Shown piece by piece: positions 55,961 through 64,000 of a stretch of DNA of 64,000 bases. Position 1 is the first letter of the stretch. Every line of letters starts with the position of its first letter. A program made the translations under genes and the position numbers. Location: NCBI GenBank assembly GCA_942493055.1, contig OW818680.1, positions 2,790,001 to 2,854,000 on the forward strand, given 5' to 3'. The notes below the pieces were generated by a model, which made no database searches, had not been told where the DNA came from, and worked only from the letters and a program-made list of their open reading frames with translations. The stretch is from CAIZQW01 sp942493055 (lineage in GTDB: Bacteria; Verrucomicrobiota; Kiritimatiellia; RFP12; UBA1067).

Positions 55961-56317
55961 AAATGCGCGCTATTTTATCAAACCTTGCTGATAACGTGGA
56001 GATGTTTTTCAACGAATTAAACGAATTTAGCTATGCATGGCGACATAAGTCCGTGCAGGATTCGGAGCGGAACGCCTTCGCGTTCCGGCCGGCGCGGGAA
56101 GCCGCGCCGCTCCCTGCGCTGGTCCCGGAGCGGAACGCCTTCGCGTTCCGGCCGGCGCGGGAAGCCGCGCCGCTCCCTGCTCGCCGGACACTTATGTCGC
56201 CCTGTATAATTCACGCATTCACGCATTCGCGCATTCGCGTTACTCCATTTTTACGCTTCCCGTTCAGGGCTTTCCTGTGCTAAACTTCAGAACATTAATC
56301 ATTCAAGGAGGTTTCGT
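55961..56317. repeat. Non-coding stretch with a tandem pair of junction repeats inside an outer inverted repeat
   Basis: Outer arms GGCGACATAAGT (56039-56050) and its complement (56190-56201) enclose two identical 55-bp units (56063-56117 and 56126-56180). Each unit has outer GGAGC/GCTCC and two hairpins, GGAACGC-cttc-GCGTTCC and GGCGCGG-gaag-CCGCGCC. A half copy of the ACGAATTAAACGAA element precedes it at 56010-56032, and short TTCACGCATTCGCG words follow at about 56211-56230. An AAGGAGG ribosome site for rubrerythrin ends the stretch. No gene is supported. Confidence 0.8.
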
Positions 56318-56887
56318 ATGCCATCACTCAAGGGAACGCAAACAGAGAAAAACCTGTTAAAGGCTTTTACCGGGGAATCCATCGCCCGCAACAAATATAC
56401 CTACTGGGCCGGCCAGGCCAAAAAGGACGGCTTTGAACAGATCGCAGCCATCTTCCTGGAGACCGCAGACCAGGAGAAGGAACACGCCAAACGCCTCTTC
56501 AAATTCCTCGAAGGCGGCGACGTGGAAATCACCGTAACCCTGCCCGCCGGCGTCATCGGTGCCACACTCGACAATCTGAAACATGCAGCCGAGGGTGAAG
56601 AGTATGAATGGCAGACGATGTATCCGTCCTTCGCCGCAATAGCAAAAACAGAAGGCTTTGCCGAGATCGCAACCGCCATGACCTGCATCGCCGTCGCTGA
56701 AAAATATCATGGCGAACGCTATCGCGCCTTCGCCGCAACCATCGCAGCCGACACTGTCTTTAAGGGCGATGATGCGAAGACCGTCTGGCGTTGCCGGAAT
56801 TGCGGATATTTGCACACAGGCGCAGCCGCACCCGAGAAGTGCCCGGCTTGCGTCCACCCGAAAGCTCATTTTGAACGCTTCAAATAA
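56318..56887 (+). CDS. rbr: Rubrerythrin
   Basis: A 189-residue non-haem iron protein that detoxifies hydrogen peroxide. The four-helix di-iron domain has Glu and E-x-x-H motifs (FTGESIARNKY, ETADQEKEHAKRLF; later CIAVAEKYHGERY). The C-terminal rubredoxin-like domain has CRNCGY and CPAC as the iron ligands (Cys-x2-Cys pairs). Rubrerythrin is typical of anaerobes and microaerophiles, which suggests an oxygen-sensitive lifestyle. An AAGGAGG site lies six bases before the ATG. It is followed after 18 bases by a DUF1080 gene, probably on the same transcript. Confidence 0.95.
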   Translation: MPSLKGTQTEKNLLKAFTGESIARNKYTYWAGQAKKDGFEQIAAIFLETADQEKEHAKRLFKFLEGGDVEITVTLPAGVIGATLDNLKHAAEGEEYEWQTMYPSFAAIAKTEGFAEIATAMTCIAVAEKYHGERYRAFAATIAADTVFKGDDAKTVWRCRNCGYLHTGAAAPEKCPACVHPKAHFERFK

Positions 56888-56905
56888 TCAGGAGAAAAAA
56901 CAACC

Positions 56906-58048
56906 ATGAATAAGCTCACCCTTGCTGCCCTCGCAGCCACCAGCACAACCGCACTCACCGTCTGCGCCGCCCTGTATGGCGACACCCCCAACGCCACCCA
57001 CGCCTGGAGCGTCCATGACATGAACCGCCCCAGGCCCAAGATCATCCAGGCCGAACCCGGCAAGCCGCCATCAGACGCCGTCGTGCTCTTTGACGGCACC
57101 TCGCTGGACGCTTGGCGTTCAGGACAGGACGATGCGTGCAAGTGGAAAATTGTGGACGGCGGCGCGCTGGAGGTCGTTCCCAAGACCGGCGAGATCCACA
57201 CCAAGGACGCGTTCGGCGACTGCCATCTTCACATGGAGTTCGCAACGCCGCCGGCTTCGGGCAGCAGCCAGGGCCGCGGCAACAGCGGCGTCTTCCTGAT
57301 GGGCATGCACGAGGTCCAGGTGCTGGACTGCTTCGACAACGACACGTATCCAGACGGCCAGTGCTCGTCGGTCTACGCCGAGAATCCGCCGCTGGTGAAC
57401 GCCTGCCGCAAGCCGGGCGAGTGGCAGACATACGATATCATCTTCCATCAGCCGATCTGGGAGGGCGACAAGATCAAGCACCCCGGTACGGTGACGGTGC
57501 TGCACAACGGCGTGCTGACGCAGGACAACTGGGAATTCGAGGGACTGAGCACGCACTGCCAGCGCAAACCGCTCAAGCCCTACGCTTCCAAACTGCCGCT
57601 TCGTCTGCAGGATCACGGCAACGCGATGCGCTTCCGCAATATCTGGATCCGCGAGATCCCCTCGCGCTTTGCCAACACCACCCATGGCGGCCCAGGCGTC
57701 AAGGAGGCTGATGTCATGGCCCTGCGCAAGGAGACCGCGGCAACGCTGGAAAAGAGCGTCAAATGGGACAACCCGAACAAGGTTGAGACCTTGCGCCAGA
57801 TGATGGAAATCGTCGCGTATGACAAGACTGAAGCTCGCATGGAGCCCTTTGTCAAGCTTGCCCACGCGTATCTGGATGACCTTGCAAAGCTCGATGCCGA
57901 GGCGCTCAAGAACAAGAAGGGCGATATCATCACCCTACGTAATGACACGAACGTCCTGATCCGCAATGGCGTCTTCTCAGACACCTGCAAACTGCGCGCC
58001 GGCCTCCAGAAGATCATCGACGCACAGGGGTTCGAGAAGAGGAAGTAA
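56906..58048 (+). CDS. Secreted DUF1080 protein (3-keto-disaccharide hydrolase-like)
   Basis: A 380-residue exported protein with a signal peptide (LTLAALAATSTTALTVCA). The DUF1080 domain spans about 50-255: FDGTSLDAWRSGQDDACKW, FGDCHLHMEFATP, GRGNSGVFLMGMHEVQVLD, EWQTYDIIFHQP and PLRLQDHGNAMRFRNIWIREI. A helical C-terminal region (about 270-380) is extra to the domain and unassigned. Like its counterpart at 50654 it may act on or bind 3-keto-sugars or polysaccharide. The pairing with rubrerythrin is unusual; the two may only share a promoter. A dispersed ACGAATTAAACGAA repeat lies behind the stop. Confidence 0.88.
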   Translation: MNKLTLAALAATSTTALTVCAALYGDTPNATHAWSVHDMNRPRPKIIQAEPGKPPSDAVVLFDGTSLDAWRSGQDDACKWKIVDGGALEVVPKTGEIHTKDAFGDCHLHMEFATPPASGSSQGRGNSGVFLMGMHEVQVLDCFDNDTYPDGQCSSVYAENPPLVNACRKPGEWQTYDIIFHQPIWEGDKIKHPGTVTVLHNGVLTQDNWEFEGLSTHCQRKPLKPYASKLPLRLQDHGNAMRFRNIWIREIPSRFANTTHGGPGVKEADVMALRKETAATLEKSVKWDNPNKVETLRQMMEIVAYDKTEARMEPFVKLAHAYLDDLAKLDAEALKNKKGDIITLRNDTNVLIRNGVFSDTCKLRAGLQKIIDAQGFEKRK

Positions 58049-58180
58049 GCGCCCCGCCAGCAAAGCTGGAATAAACGATGAGATAACTTTTATCAACGAA
58101 TTAAACGAATGGAACGAATTGGAATTAGCTTAATTCGTTTAATTCGTTGAAAAACAGTTTGAAGTTATAGGCGAGTACAC
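58049..58180. repeat. GGAATAAACG / ACGAATTAAACGAA dispersed repeat, copy 2
   Basis: CCAGCAAAGCTGGAATAAACGA (58058-58078) is followed by the element at 58084-58155, which matches 9584-9655. In this copy the arms (58094-58110 and 58133-58149) pair perfectly over 17 bp. It lies between converging genes, which fits a bidirectional terminator role, though no T-run follows. Confidence 0.8.
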
Positions 58181-59551
58181 CTATTCCCCAAAGATATAGA
58201 CCAGCGGTAAGCGTTCTGAAAGGACTCGAACCGCTGGCATTATTTTTTTCAGCGGTTCGTTCCGGGACGCGAAGACGAAGAGCAGCTCGACCTTCTTGCT
58301 CTCCTTGTCGCCCACGCGCTTCACAAGGCCGGGCAGTTCGCTCACCTCGGCAAAGGGATAATCCTTCGGGGCCAGCTTCGGATCAAGCCCCGCGCCGCTC
58401 CAGTCTTCTTCAATATAGGTCAGCTTTTTTGCTTCGCCCGCGAGATAGACTTCAAAGGGCTGCGGCGTGCGGCCGTCCCGTTTACGCCACGCCTCTTGCG
58501 GAAGAAAGGCACGCGGGTAAATACCCTCTTTTGTCTTGCCGTACAGCTTGAGCCCCTTGCCGTCCAGCAGCACGAAGACACGCGTGATATCCGTTGCCTG
58601 CGTGAGGGTCAACTCGTCGGACATCGTCAGCGTCACAAAGAGATCATGGCCGCGATCAGAGAGCGTCTTCATCCACGTCAGCACCTCTGTCAACGTGCCC
58701 TTCTTCAGCACTTCACCCTTTTTGTCGGCACAGACAATCATCGTCTCCTGACTTGCCGACGGCTCGGCTGTCGCCGAGAGGATGATCGCGCGTACGCCCC
58801 CGCCCGGCAGGGGCATCGGCTTCAACACAATCTCCATCACCTCGCCGTACTTCATCTTCGCGACCAGCGTGGAACGTCCATACGCCGCGCCTTTTGAGGC
58901 CAGGAAGGGAACATCAAAGAGTGTGTCCGGTTCGTTGTAGAGCGCCATCACGGAGGCGGGCTGCTGCGTATCCGCACCGCAGACGCCATTCGTCCAAAGC
59001 CCCCCTGTAAAAACAAGTCCGCCCTCGCCAAATAGAGGATTTTCCGGTTGCTTGTCTTTGATCACTGTTTGCAAGGGACGCGCAGACTGCAACTCTTCGT
59101 TCACGTTGCGAATCGTGGCTGAGACCCGTTCGCCATACGGCCAGAAACGGAAGAGCCGTCCATCGACGCCATTCCCCCTCGGAACGCCCAGGCTTTCCAG
59201 CGCCCGCACAATATCCGACGGCTGGGCCACACTGATTGTCACAGACTCATACGCGCGATTGCTCTGAGGCCCGACAATTAAAAACTCCATGGTCGTATCG
59301 TCATTATGGCCTACCGCCTCCACGAGCAACCGTACTTCACGACGCTCGGTATCCGCCACGACCCCCTGCCAAACGCGGACCGTAGGTGATTTGCGGGCCT
59401 CCTGAGTGGCCTGCCAGGCTTTCACAGCATTGGTGTTGACCGTCTCCCAGACCGTCGGCCCCGTGAACTCCTTCGCAAAGGCAAAGCCTGCGCAGAAGAT
59501 AAAAAGTGAGACGTGAAACGAGAACGGTGAAAAACGTTTATGTGTTGTCAT
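58181..59551 (-). CDS. Secreted YdjY-domain-like protein of unknown function
   Basis: A 456-residue exported protein with a signal peptide (FHVSLFIFCAGFAFA). Residues 55-140 resemble the YdjY-type domain of planctomycete proteins (D-x-x-x-x-E-V-R-L-L-V-E-A, M-E-F-L-I-V and A-L-E-S-L-G-V-P-R-G). Residues 150-456 are mixed alpha/beta and unassigned, with a thiol-free LYNEPDTLFDVPFLASK stretch and KPMPLPGGGVRAIILSA. It converges with the DUF1080 gene at 56906 and lies alone next to a structured repeat. The role is unknown. Confidence 0.6.
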   Translation of the reverse strand: MTTHKRFSPFSFHVSLFIFCAGFAFAKEFTGPTVWETVNTNAVKAWQATQEARKSPTVRVWQGVVADTERREVRLLVEAVGHNDDTTMEFLIVGPQSNRAYESVTISVAQPSDIVRALESLGVPRGNGVDGRLFRFWPYGERVSATIRNVNEELQSARPLQTVIKDKQPENPLFGEGGLVFTGGLWTNGVCGADTQQPASVMALYNEPDTLFDVPFLASKGAAYGRSTLVAKMKYGEVMEIVLKPMPLPGGGVRAIILSATAEPSASQETMIVCADKKGEVLKKGTLTEVLTWMKTLSDRGHDLFVTLTMSDELTLTQATDITRVFVLLDGKGLKLYGKTKEGIYPRAFLPQEAWRKRDGRTPQPFEVYLAGEAKKLTYIEEDWSGAGLDPKLAPKDYPFAEVSELPGLVKRVGDKESKKVELLFVFASRNEPLKKIMPAVRVLSERLPLVYIFGE

Positions 59552-59934
59552 AAGAATTTCTTTCCTGCCTACAACTTCATTCCTTTACCACGAAGGAGAG
59601 CTATTTGTTGCCACTACCAAAAGACTGGCAATATACAAAGCTTTGTAATTAAATATTTTAACGCAAAAACCGCAATAAGAAGGGCGGTTATCTCGTCTGC
59701 CTCACGCTGAATACAGCACGGCAGAACGGATAACCGCCCAGAAAAACGGATTTCATTTTCATCAGCAAAAAACAAGTTTTTTGCTGATGAAAATCGAGTT
59801 GATTCCGCGCAAATGTTCGCTCCGCCGTCCATGTATCCATGGGTGAGGCGGGCGTGACATTTGCGCTCTCCTTTGCGGCTTTTGCGAAAAAGTATTTCAT
59901 TCTTAGCTTACACCTAGGGGCTGCGCGCCTGCCA
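59552..59934. repeat. Non-coding stretch with three hairpin modules
   Basis: Module A has outer stem GGGCGGTTATC (59682-59692) with 59729-59739, inner TCTGCC/GGCAGA and tip GCTGAATACAGC (59706-59717). A 17-bp perfect hairpin TTTTCATCAGCAAAAAA (59756-59772) with 59777-59793 follows. Module B has outer GCGCAAATGT (59807-59816) with 59857-59866, inner TCCGCC/GGCGGG and tip CCATG-TATC-CATGG (59829-59842). Tips A and B are those of 4599-4612 and 4679-4694, while the stems differ entirely. No gene is supported. Confidence 0.85.
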
Positions 59935-61122
59935 CTAAAACTGCTTGGCAGCCGCAGCGAAGCCTTCCGCTGAACCCGCGATCACCTTGTCTTCCACGCT
60001 GAAGCTCAGGCGGAAGTAACCCGGGAAGCCAAAGCCGCGTCCGGGAACCGCCAGCACGTTGTACTTGACCAACTCCGCCACAAACGCCTGGTCATCCCCG
60101 CCCGGCGCCTTCGGGAAGAAGTAGAACGCGCCCTGCGGCATCGTAAACTCAATGCCCGCATCCGCCAGCACCTTGGCCATGGCCTTGCGGCGGCGGTCGT
60201 AAATGGAGAGGTCGACACCCTCGTTCAACAGCTCCATCGCAAGCCGCTGTCCAAGGATCGGCGCATTGACAAAGCCCAGCGTGCGGTTCGTCATCGTGAC
60301 GGCATTGACGAGCAACGCCGCATCCGGCATCGCCGGATTCACGACAACATACCCCACGCGCTCACCCGCCAGCGACAGGCTCTTTGAGAAGGAGCCCATC
60401 ACCACGGCAAACGGGGAGACCGGAAGCACCGGCGGAATCGTCACATTGTCGTACGCCAGGAAGCGGTAGGGTTCGTCGCTGATCAGAAAGAGCGGACGCT
60501 CACGCGTCGCATTCACGCGGTCAACCAGTTGCCCGAGTTGGGTCAATGTCTCTTGCGAATAGACGCACCCCGTCGGATTGTTCGGGGAGTTGATGATGAT
60601 CGCGCGCGTCTTGTCTGTAATCGCCGCTTCCATCGCAGCCAGATCAGGCTGGAAGGAGGGCGCCAAGGACGGCACCGGCGTCAACACGCCGCCGAAGTGG
60701 CCGCAATACGCGCCGTATTCCACGAAGTAAGGCGCTGGACACATCACCTCGTCGCCCGGCTCAATCACGGCGCGGAAAAAGGCGGTCAACGCGCCCGCCG
60801 CACCGCAAGTCACAATAACCTGCGCGCCTGTCAGCTCCGTGTGCTGCTGCTTCGTCAGCCAGGAGGCCAGCGCTTCGCGGAAGACCGGCAGCCCCGCATT
60901 GGGACAATAGCCAAGCCCCATGGGCTTCACCGCATTTTCAGTAATGTTCAGCAAGGCTTCGCGAGCCCGCGCAGGCGGCGGAATATCCGGATTCCCAAGG
61001 CTGAAATCAAACACCTTGTCCGCACCCAGCTGCTGTTTCAGTTCAATACCCTTTTCAAACATGCGCCGGATCCATGACGCGCTCTCCATCTGCTTCTGCA
61101 CCGCACTCGAAATCACTTGCAT
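59935..61122 (-). CDS. Class I/II PLP-dependent aminotransferase
   Basis: A 395-residue fold-type I aminotransferase. SLGNPDIPPP at the start, the NSPNNPTG loop, DEPYR and the PLP Schiff-base lysine in SFSKSLSLAGERVGY (Lys247), then RLSFS with the substrate-carboxylate Arg near the end, are all in order. The sequence is nearest to aspartate/aromatic-type aminotransferases (AspC/AAT subgroup); the amino donor cannot be fixed. The cluster continues upstream with hisS, the HU-like gene and proS, separated by a 226-base structured repeat. Confidence 0.9.
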   Translation of the reverse strand: MQVISSAVQKQMESASWIRRMFEKGIELKQQLGADKVFDFSLGNPDIPPPARAREALLNITENAVKPMGLGYCPNAGLPVFREALASWLTKQQHTELTGAQVIVTCGAAGALTAFFRAVIEPGDEVMCPAPYFVEYGAYCGHFGGVLTPVPSLAPSFQPDLAAMEAAITDKTRAIIINSPNNPTGCVYSQETLTQLGQLVDRVNATRERPLFLISDEPYRFLAYDNVTIPPVLPVSPFAVVMGSFSKSLSLAGERVGYVVVNPAMPDAALLVNAVTMTNRTLGFVNAPILGQRLAMELLNEGVDLSIYDRRRKAMAKVLADAGIEFTMPQGAFYFFPKAPGGDDQAFVAELVKYNVLAVPGRGFGFPGYFRLSFSVEDKVIAGSAEGFAAAAKQF

Positions 61123-61348
61123 ACGTTGTCTCCGCTACTTTATAACTTCGTTGGAATATTGGAATGATGGAATGATGGGAAAAGACGAATACTGGCTATG
61201 GGAGGGTCGCACGCCGTGCGACTGGCGCAGAGGCCTGCGCCGCTCCCGTTTGGGGAGGGCGGACGGATCGACCGCCTGGACGGCGATCCGCCGTCCCTCC
61301 CGAGGGCGCCTTCCTCCATTATTCCAAGATTCCAACATTCCATTATTC
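61123..61348. repeat. Tandem three-way-junction repeats between aminotransferase and hisS
   Basis: Unit 1 (about 61200-61247) has outer GGGAG/CTCCC with GTCGCAC-gcc-GTGCGAC and GGCGCAG/CTGCGCC inside. Unit 2 (about 61253-61306) has outer GGAGGG/CCCTCC with an inner GGCGGACGGATCG-type stem. GGAATATTGGAATGATGG words on the left are mirrored by CCATTATTCCAAGATTCC words on the right. No gene is supported. Confidence 0.75.
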
Positions 61349-62611
61349 CTAAACCAGCGCGATTTCTGTTTCTTCCCGCGTGGTCAAATTTTTGCGCTTC
61401 GCTGTTCCGCGCGTCACATCGTCAGGACCGATAAACACGGCATCTGACGCCGGACTTGCACTGGCGCGTGCAAAGAATTGCTTGGGCTTCTGCTTGGCGA
61501 GCATCAGCTCGACTGGCTCGCCCTGCTCGCGCAACGACCGCGCCAACTTCGTGGCGGCCTCGCGCTGCTCAGGGAACATGTAACCGATGATCACGCCGTC
61601 CTTCTCTGCCGCAGCTGTCTCGCCGAGCAACTCCTTCAACACCTCCACGACCACCACGTCGCCAAAGCCCAGTCCGACCGCAGGCGTCGGCTGTCCGCCG
61701 ATGGCCGTCAGCAAGCTGTCGTAACGTCCGCCACCGAAAATCGCGCGGAACTTGCGCTCCGTATCAAACGCTTCAAACACGATGCCCGTGTAGTAGGAGA
61801 GTCCGCGGATCACGGACATGTCAAAGACCAGACGATCTTCGATGCCGTAAATCGCAGCGAGCGCAAACAGATCGCGCACGGCTTTGATCGCCACAGAGTC
61901 GGGAGCCGCAAGCGCGGCAGCCTGCTCAAGCGTCTGCACAGCCAGGAGATCAAACGTCTTCAGAATCGCGGCCTCGTCAAGTCCCTCAGCCACCAGCAAT
62001 TTCGTGATCTCCGCATCGTCGATCTTTCCGCGCTTGTCGAGCGCCAGGAAGACCGCCGCATGATGTTTCGCGTCAATGCCGGACCCTGCCAGCAGCTCCG
62101 CGAGCAGCGCGCGGTTGTTGACATGAATGCGATAGGCGCCATCCGGCATGCCCATGTTCTTCAGGGCGCACGCAACAGCGGCGAGCAGTTCCGCCTCTGC
62201 GGAGACGCTCTCTTCGCCGATGACATCCATGTTCCACTGGTAGTGCTCGCGTTTGCGTCCGCGCGTCATGCGCTCGTAACGGAAACACTGGGCGACCGTA
62301 AACCATTTCACCGGAAAGGAGAGCTGGCCCTGCTTGGCTGCTATCATACGCGCCAAGGTCGGCGTCATCTCCGGACGCAGCGCGAGCTTGCGTCCGCTCT
62401 TGTCCTCAAAGTGATAGATCTGCTCAGAGACCTCCTCGCCGCTTTTGCGTTGCAAGAGTTCGAGGGTCTCCACGACGCAGGCGTCATACGACTGGAAGCC
62501 GAACGCCTCCGAAGCCTTGCGCCAGGCATCAAACACGCGATTACGCCAGACCATGTCTTCGGGATAGAAGTCGCGCATCCCGCGCGGCGGCTCAAATGAA
62601 AGGGGTTCCAT
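61349..62611 (-). CDS. hisS: Histidyl-tRNA synthetase
   Basis: A 420-residue class II synthetase. FEPPRGMRDFYPEDM at the start, motif 2 region RPEMTPTLARM with FRYERMTRGRKREHYQWNMDVIG, and the histidine-binding RGLSYYTGIVFEAF are intact. In motif 3, PAVGLGFGDVVVVEVL lacks the usual Arg after the last Gly, as I recall for some deep-branching bacterial HisRS subgroups. A C-terminal anticodon-binding domain (GVIIGYMFPEQREAATKLA) completes it. It lies two bases from the HU gene and is part of a proS-hup-hisS run. Confidence 0.94.
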   Translation of the reverse strand: MEPLSFEPPRGMRDFYPEDMVWRNRVFDAWRKASEAFGFQSYDACVVETLELLQRKSGEEVSEQIYHFEDKSGRKLALRPEMTPTLARMIAAKQGQLSFPVKWFTVAQCFRYERMTRGRKREHYQWNMDVIGEESVSAEAELLAAVACALKNMGMPDGAYRIHVNNRALLAELLAGSGIDAKHHAAVFLALDKRGKIDDAEITKLLVAEGLDEAAILKTFDLLAVQTLEQAAALAAPDSVAIKAVRDLFALAAIYGIEDRLVFDMSVIRGLSYYTGIVFEAFDTERKFRAIFGGGRYDSLLTAIGGQPTPAVGLGFGDVVVVEVLKELLGETAAAEKDGVIIGYMFPEQREAATKLARSLREQGEPVELMLAKQKPKQFFARASASPASDAVFIGPDDVTRGTAKRKNLTTREETEIALV

Positions 62612-62613
62612 AA

Positions 62614-62925
62614 TTAGTTCTCAAACATCTCGCGCATGCGCTTGCCAGGTTTAAATTTCACACTCTTGTGCGCAGGGATTTCAACCGTATTCAGCGGCTT
62701 GTTCGGATTGCGGCCGATGCGCGCCTTGCGCACCACGATTTCGAAAACGCCGAAGTCGCGAAACTCGACATGCTGTCCCTTTTCGAGTGCCGCGCAGATG
62801 CCGTCGAGCGTCATCTGCACTGCTTGCAACGCCTGCTGCTGATTCAGTCCGCTCTCCTCGGAGATCTGAATGGCCAAGTCGCGCTTGGTCAATGCCATGC
62901 CCGTATATTCTGTACCATTGCTCAT
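62614..62925 (-). CDS. HU/IHF-family DNA-bending protein
   Basis: A 103-residue histone-like protein. The dimerisation helices (TKRDLAIQISEESGLNQQQALQAVQMTLDGI) and the DNA-binding arm (VRKARIGRNPNKPLNTVEIPAHKSVKFKPGKRMRE) are typical; the G-R-N-P motif with the prolines inserted into DNA is present. The N-terminus has nine extra residues (MSNGTEYTG) compared with a 90-residue HU, and the GAGGAGG site seven bases upstream of the first ATG supports the longer form. It lies between proS (15 bases) and hisS (2 bases). Confidence 0.92.
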   Translation of the reverse strand: MSNGTEYTGMALTKRDLAIQISEESGLNQQQALQAVQMTLDGICAALEKGQHVEFRDFGVFEIVVRKARIGRNPNKPLNTVEIPAHKSVKFKPGKRMREMFEN

Positions 62926-62940
62926 ATTTAAACCTCCTCG

Positions 62941-64000
62941 TTATGCCAAAGCCTTTACGCGCGCAACAATATCCGCCACTGCCGCATCCACCGGCACAAT
63001 GGCGATGTCCTTGGAGTTCCGCAACTTCACCTCGACACCGCCCTTGGCCAATCCCTTGGCGCCGACCACGACGCGCACAGGACAGCCGATCAGGTCCGCA
63101 TCTTTAAATTTGACGCCGGGGCGATCTTCACGGTCATCCACAAACACGTCAATGCCCGCGTCCTGCAACTCTTTTTCGAGTTTGTCGACGACGGCGCAGA
63201 CCGCGGCATCCTTGGGATCCAGGAGCAGCAACGTCACAGCAAAGGGCGCCACAGAGGCCGGCCACAGGATGCCGTCCGCATCGTGATTCTGTTCAATCAC
63301 AGCCTGCAAGGTGCGCGTCACGCCAATGCCGTAACAGCCCATGACCATCAGCTCGCGCTGGCCTTCCGCAGTCAGGAAGCGCGCATCGAACGACTCGGAG
63401 TATTTTGTCCCGAGTTTAAAGACATGGCCGACTTCGATGCCGCGCTTCATCTGCAGCGGCTTGCCGCACTTGGGACACGCATCGCCCGTGCCGACAAGGA
63501 CCAAGTCTTCGAACGCCGTAACCTTTGCGTCGCGCGCCAGGTCAACGTTCTTGATGTGCATGTCCGCCTTGTTCGCGCCTGTGATGAGGCCTGTCGCGCC
63601 GTTGAGCGCCTGATCCGCATAAACAGGGATCGTGAGGCCCACAGGACCTGCAAAGCCCACGGGTGCGCCGGTCACCGAGAGAATCGTCGGATCTTCCGCA
63701 AGCTCCAGCTTCTTCACGCCGAGCAGGCGCTTGAACTTGTGCTCGTTCAGGTCGCGGTCGCCCGGCACCAGCACAGCCACGGGCTTGCCATCCGCCGAGT
63801 AAATCAGCGTCTTGATAAAGCAATCGCCCGCGCACTTAAAGAAGGCCATCAGCTCTTCAATCGTCCGCACGTTCGGTGTCGCGATTTCTTCGAGCCCAGC
63901 CGTTTCGGACGACCTGCCGGTCGCCCCAGCGGTGCGCTCCGCGCGTTCCTGATTCGCCGCATAGTTGCAGGCCGGGCAGTCGATCACGCCGTCTTCGCCG
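62941..64000 (-). CDS. proS: Prolyl-tRNA synthetase, C-terminal part (cut by window edge)
   Basis: 353 codons are visible and the frame is open at the right edge (5' end of the gene is missing). The visible part begins GEDGVIDCPACNYAANQE, the end of the catalytic core before the insertion (editing) domain. It continues through the YbaK-like editing domain (about 45-175; CAGDCFIKTLIYSADGKPVAVLVPGDRDLNEHK), motif 3 region (GCYGIGVTRTLQAVIEQN) and the anticodon-binding domain ending VARVKALA. This is the bacterial ProRS type with an insertion domain. A stand-alone deacylase, YbaK, is also encoded at 38184-38675. Confidence 0.94.
   Translation of the reverse strand, partial: GEDGVIDCPACNYAANQERAERTAGATGRSSETAGLEEIATPNVRTIEELMAFFKCAGDCFIKTLIYSADGKPVAVLVPGDRDLNEHKFKRLLGVKKLELAEDPTILSVTGAPVGFAGPVGLTIPVYADQALNGATGLITGANKADMHIKNVDLARDAKVTAFEDLVLVGTGDACPKCGKPLQMKRGIEVGHVFKLGTKYSESFDARFLTAEGQRELMVMGCYGIGVTRTLQAVIEQNHDADGILWPASVAPFAVTLLLLDPKDAAVCAVVDKLEKELQDAGIDVFVDDREDRPGVKFKDADLIGCPVRVVVGAKGLAKGGVEVKLRNSKDIAIVPVDAAVADIVARVKALA

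Noticed and set aside
55963..56283. 106-residue frame with repeated RNAFAFRPAREAAPLPA
   Set aside because: The protein repeat only reflects the two 55-bp junction units; there is no sign of a gene.

Overview
The window reads as a chromosomal segment of a Gram-negative bacterium of the PVC superphylum, most likely Kiritimatiellota or Lentisphaerota. This is inferred from gene content, not from a phylogeny. An outer membrane with lipid A is implied by lpxK and an msbA-type exporter. Secreted families typical of that group are present: two DUF1080 proteins, a formylglycine sulfatase, a hydrazine-synthase-alpha-related dihaem protein, a 1.8 kilo-residue gingipain-like C25 protease, a GH106-like glycosidase, a BNR_4 propeller of the ulvan-lyase type and a squalene-cyclase-like toroid. 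Core genes (pheT, hisS, proS, prfA, rpmE, murG, murJ, secG, tRNA-Ser) are scattered among them. No integrase, transposase, prophage or cas gene was seen.

Layout. 1-1.6 kb: TRAP transporter dctQ (cut by the left edge) and dctP. 1.7-6.2 kb: a Dus enzyme, a secreted Met/Gln/Gly/Cys repeat protein, and a BNR_4 propeller. 6.7-12.8 kb: lpxK-murJ, murG, msbA (envelope). 12.8-19.9 kb: C25 protease, CPBP protease, Cys-motif hypothetical. 20.0-22.7 kb: an A+T-richer island with a double winged-helix regulator, an array of four identical 26-bp palindromes at about 135-bp intervals, and three membrane proteins. 22.7-29.5 kb: a long minus-strand run (malic enzyme, ABC exporter, chromate-transporter half, sulfatase). 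29.7-34.1 kb: secG, tRNA-Ser with a duplicated 3' end, prfA, rpmE, gmd-fcl (GDP-L-fucose). 34.1-39.6 kb: toroid protein, then a minus-strand operon (unknown, ybaK, unknown, arginine/tyrosine phosphatase, yhcH, plsC). 39.8-51.6 kb: the giant glycosidase, deaminase, pheT, HZS-alpha-like cytochrome and DUF1080 protein. 51.6-59.6 kb: ubiA-like, unknown, GHKL ATPase, orphan rnfE, HAD phosphatase, rubrerythrin, second DUF1080, YdjY-like protein. 59.9-64 kb: aminotransferase, hisS, HU/IHF, proS (cut by the right edge).

How parts work together. lpxK, msbA, murJ and murG make and move lipid A and lipid II. gmd and fcl supply GDP-L-fucose for surface glycans. The sulfatase, glycosidase, BNR_4 and DUF1080 proteins suggest use of sulfated or deoxy-sugar polysaccharides. 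Two divergent promoter regions near 39.6 kb and 50.5 kb share one inverted-repeat operator, which suggests that the glycosidase and the HZS-alpha/DUF1080 pair form one regulon.

The most unusual features are the regulator-plus-palindrome array at 20.1-21.2 kb and a family of intergenic repeats that fold as nested or three-way-junction hairpins. In two of these repeats the hairpin tips are conserved while the stems have changed completely. Further modular repeats sit directly behind stop codons, and a piece of the tRNA-Ser gene plus its terminator is duplicated around one structured repeat.
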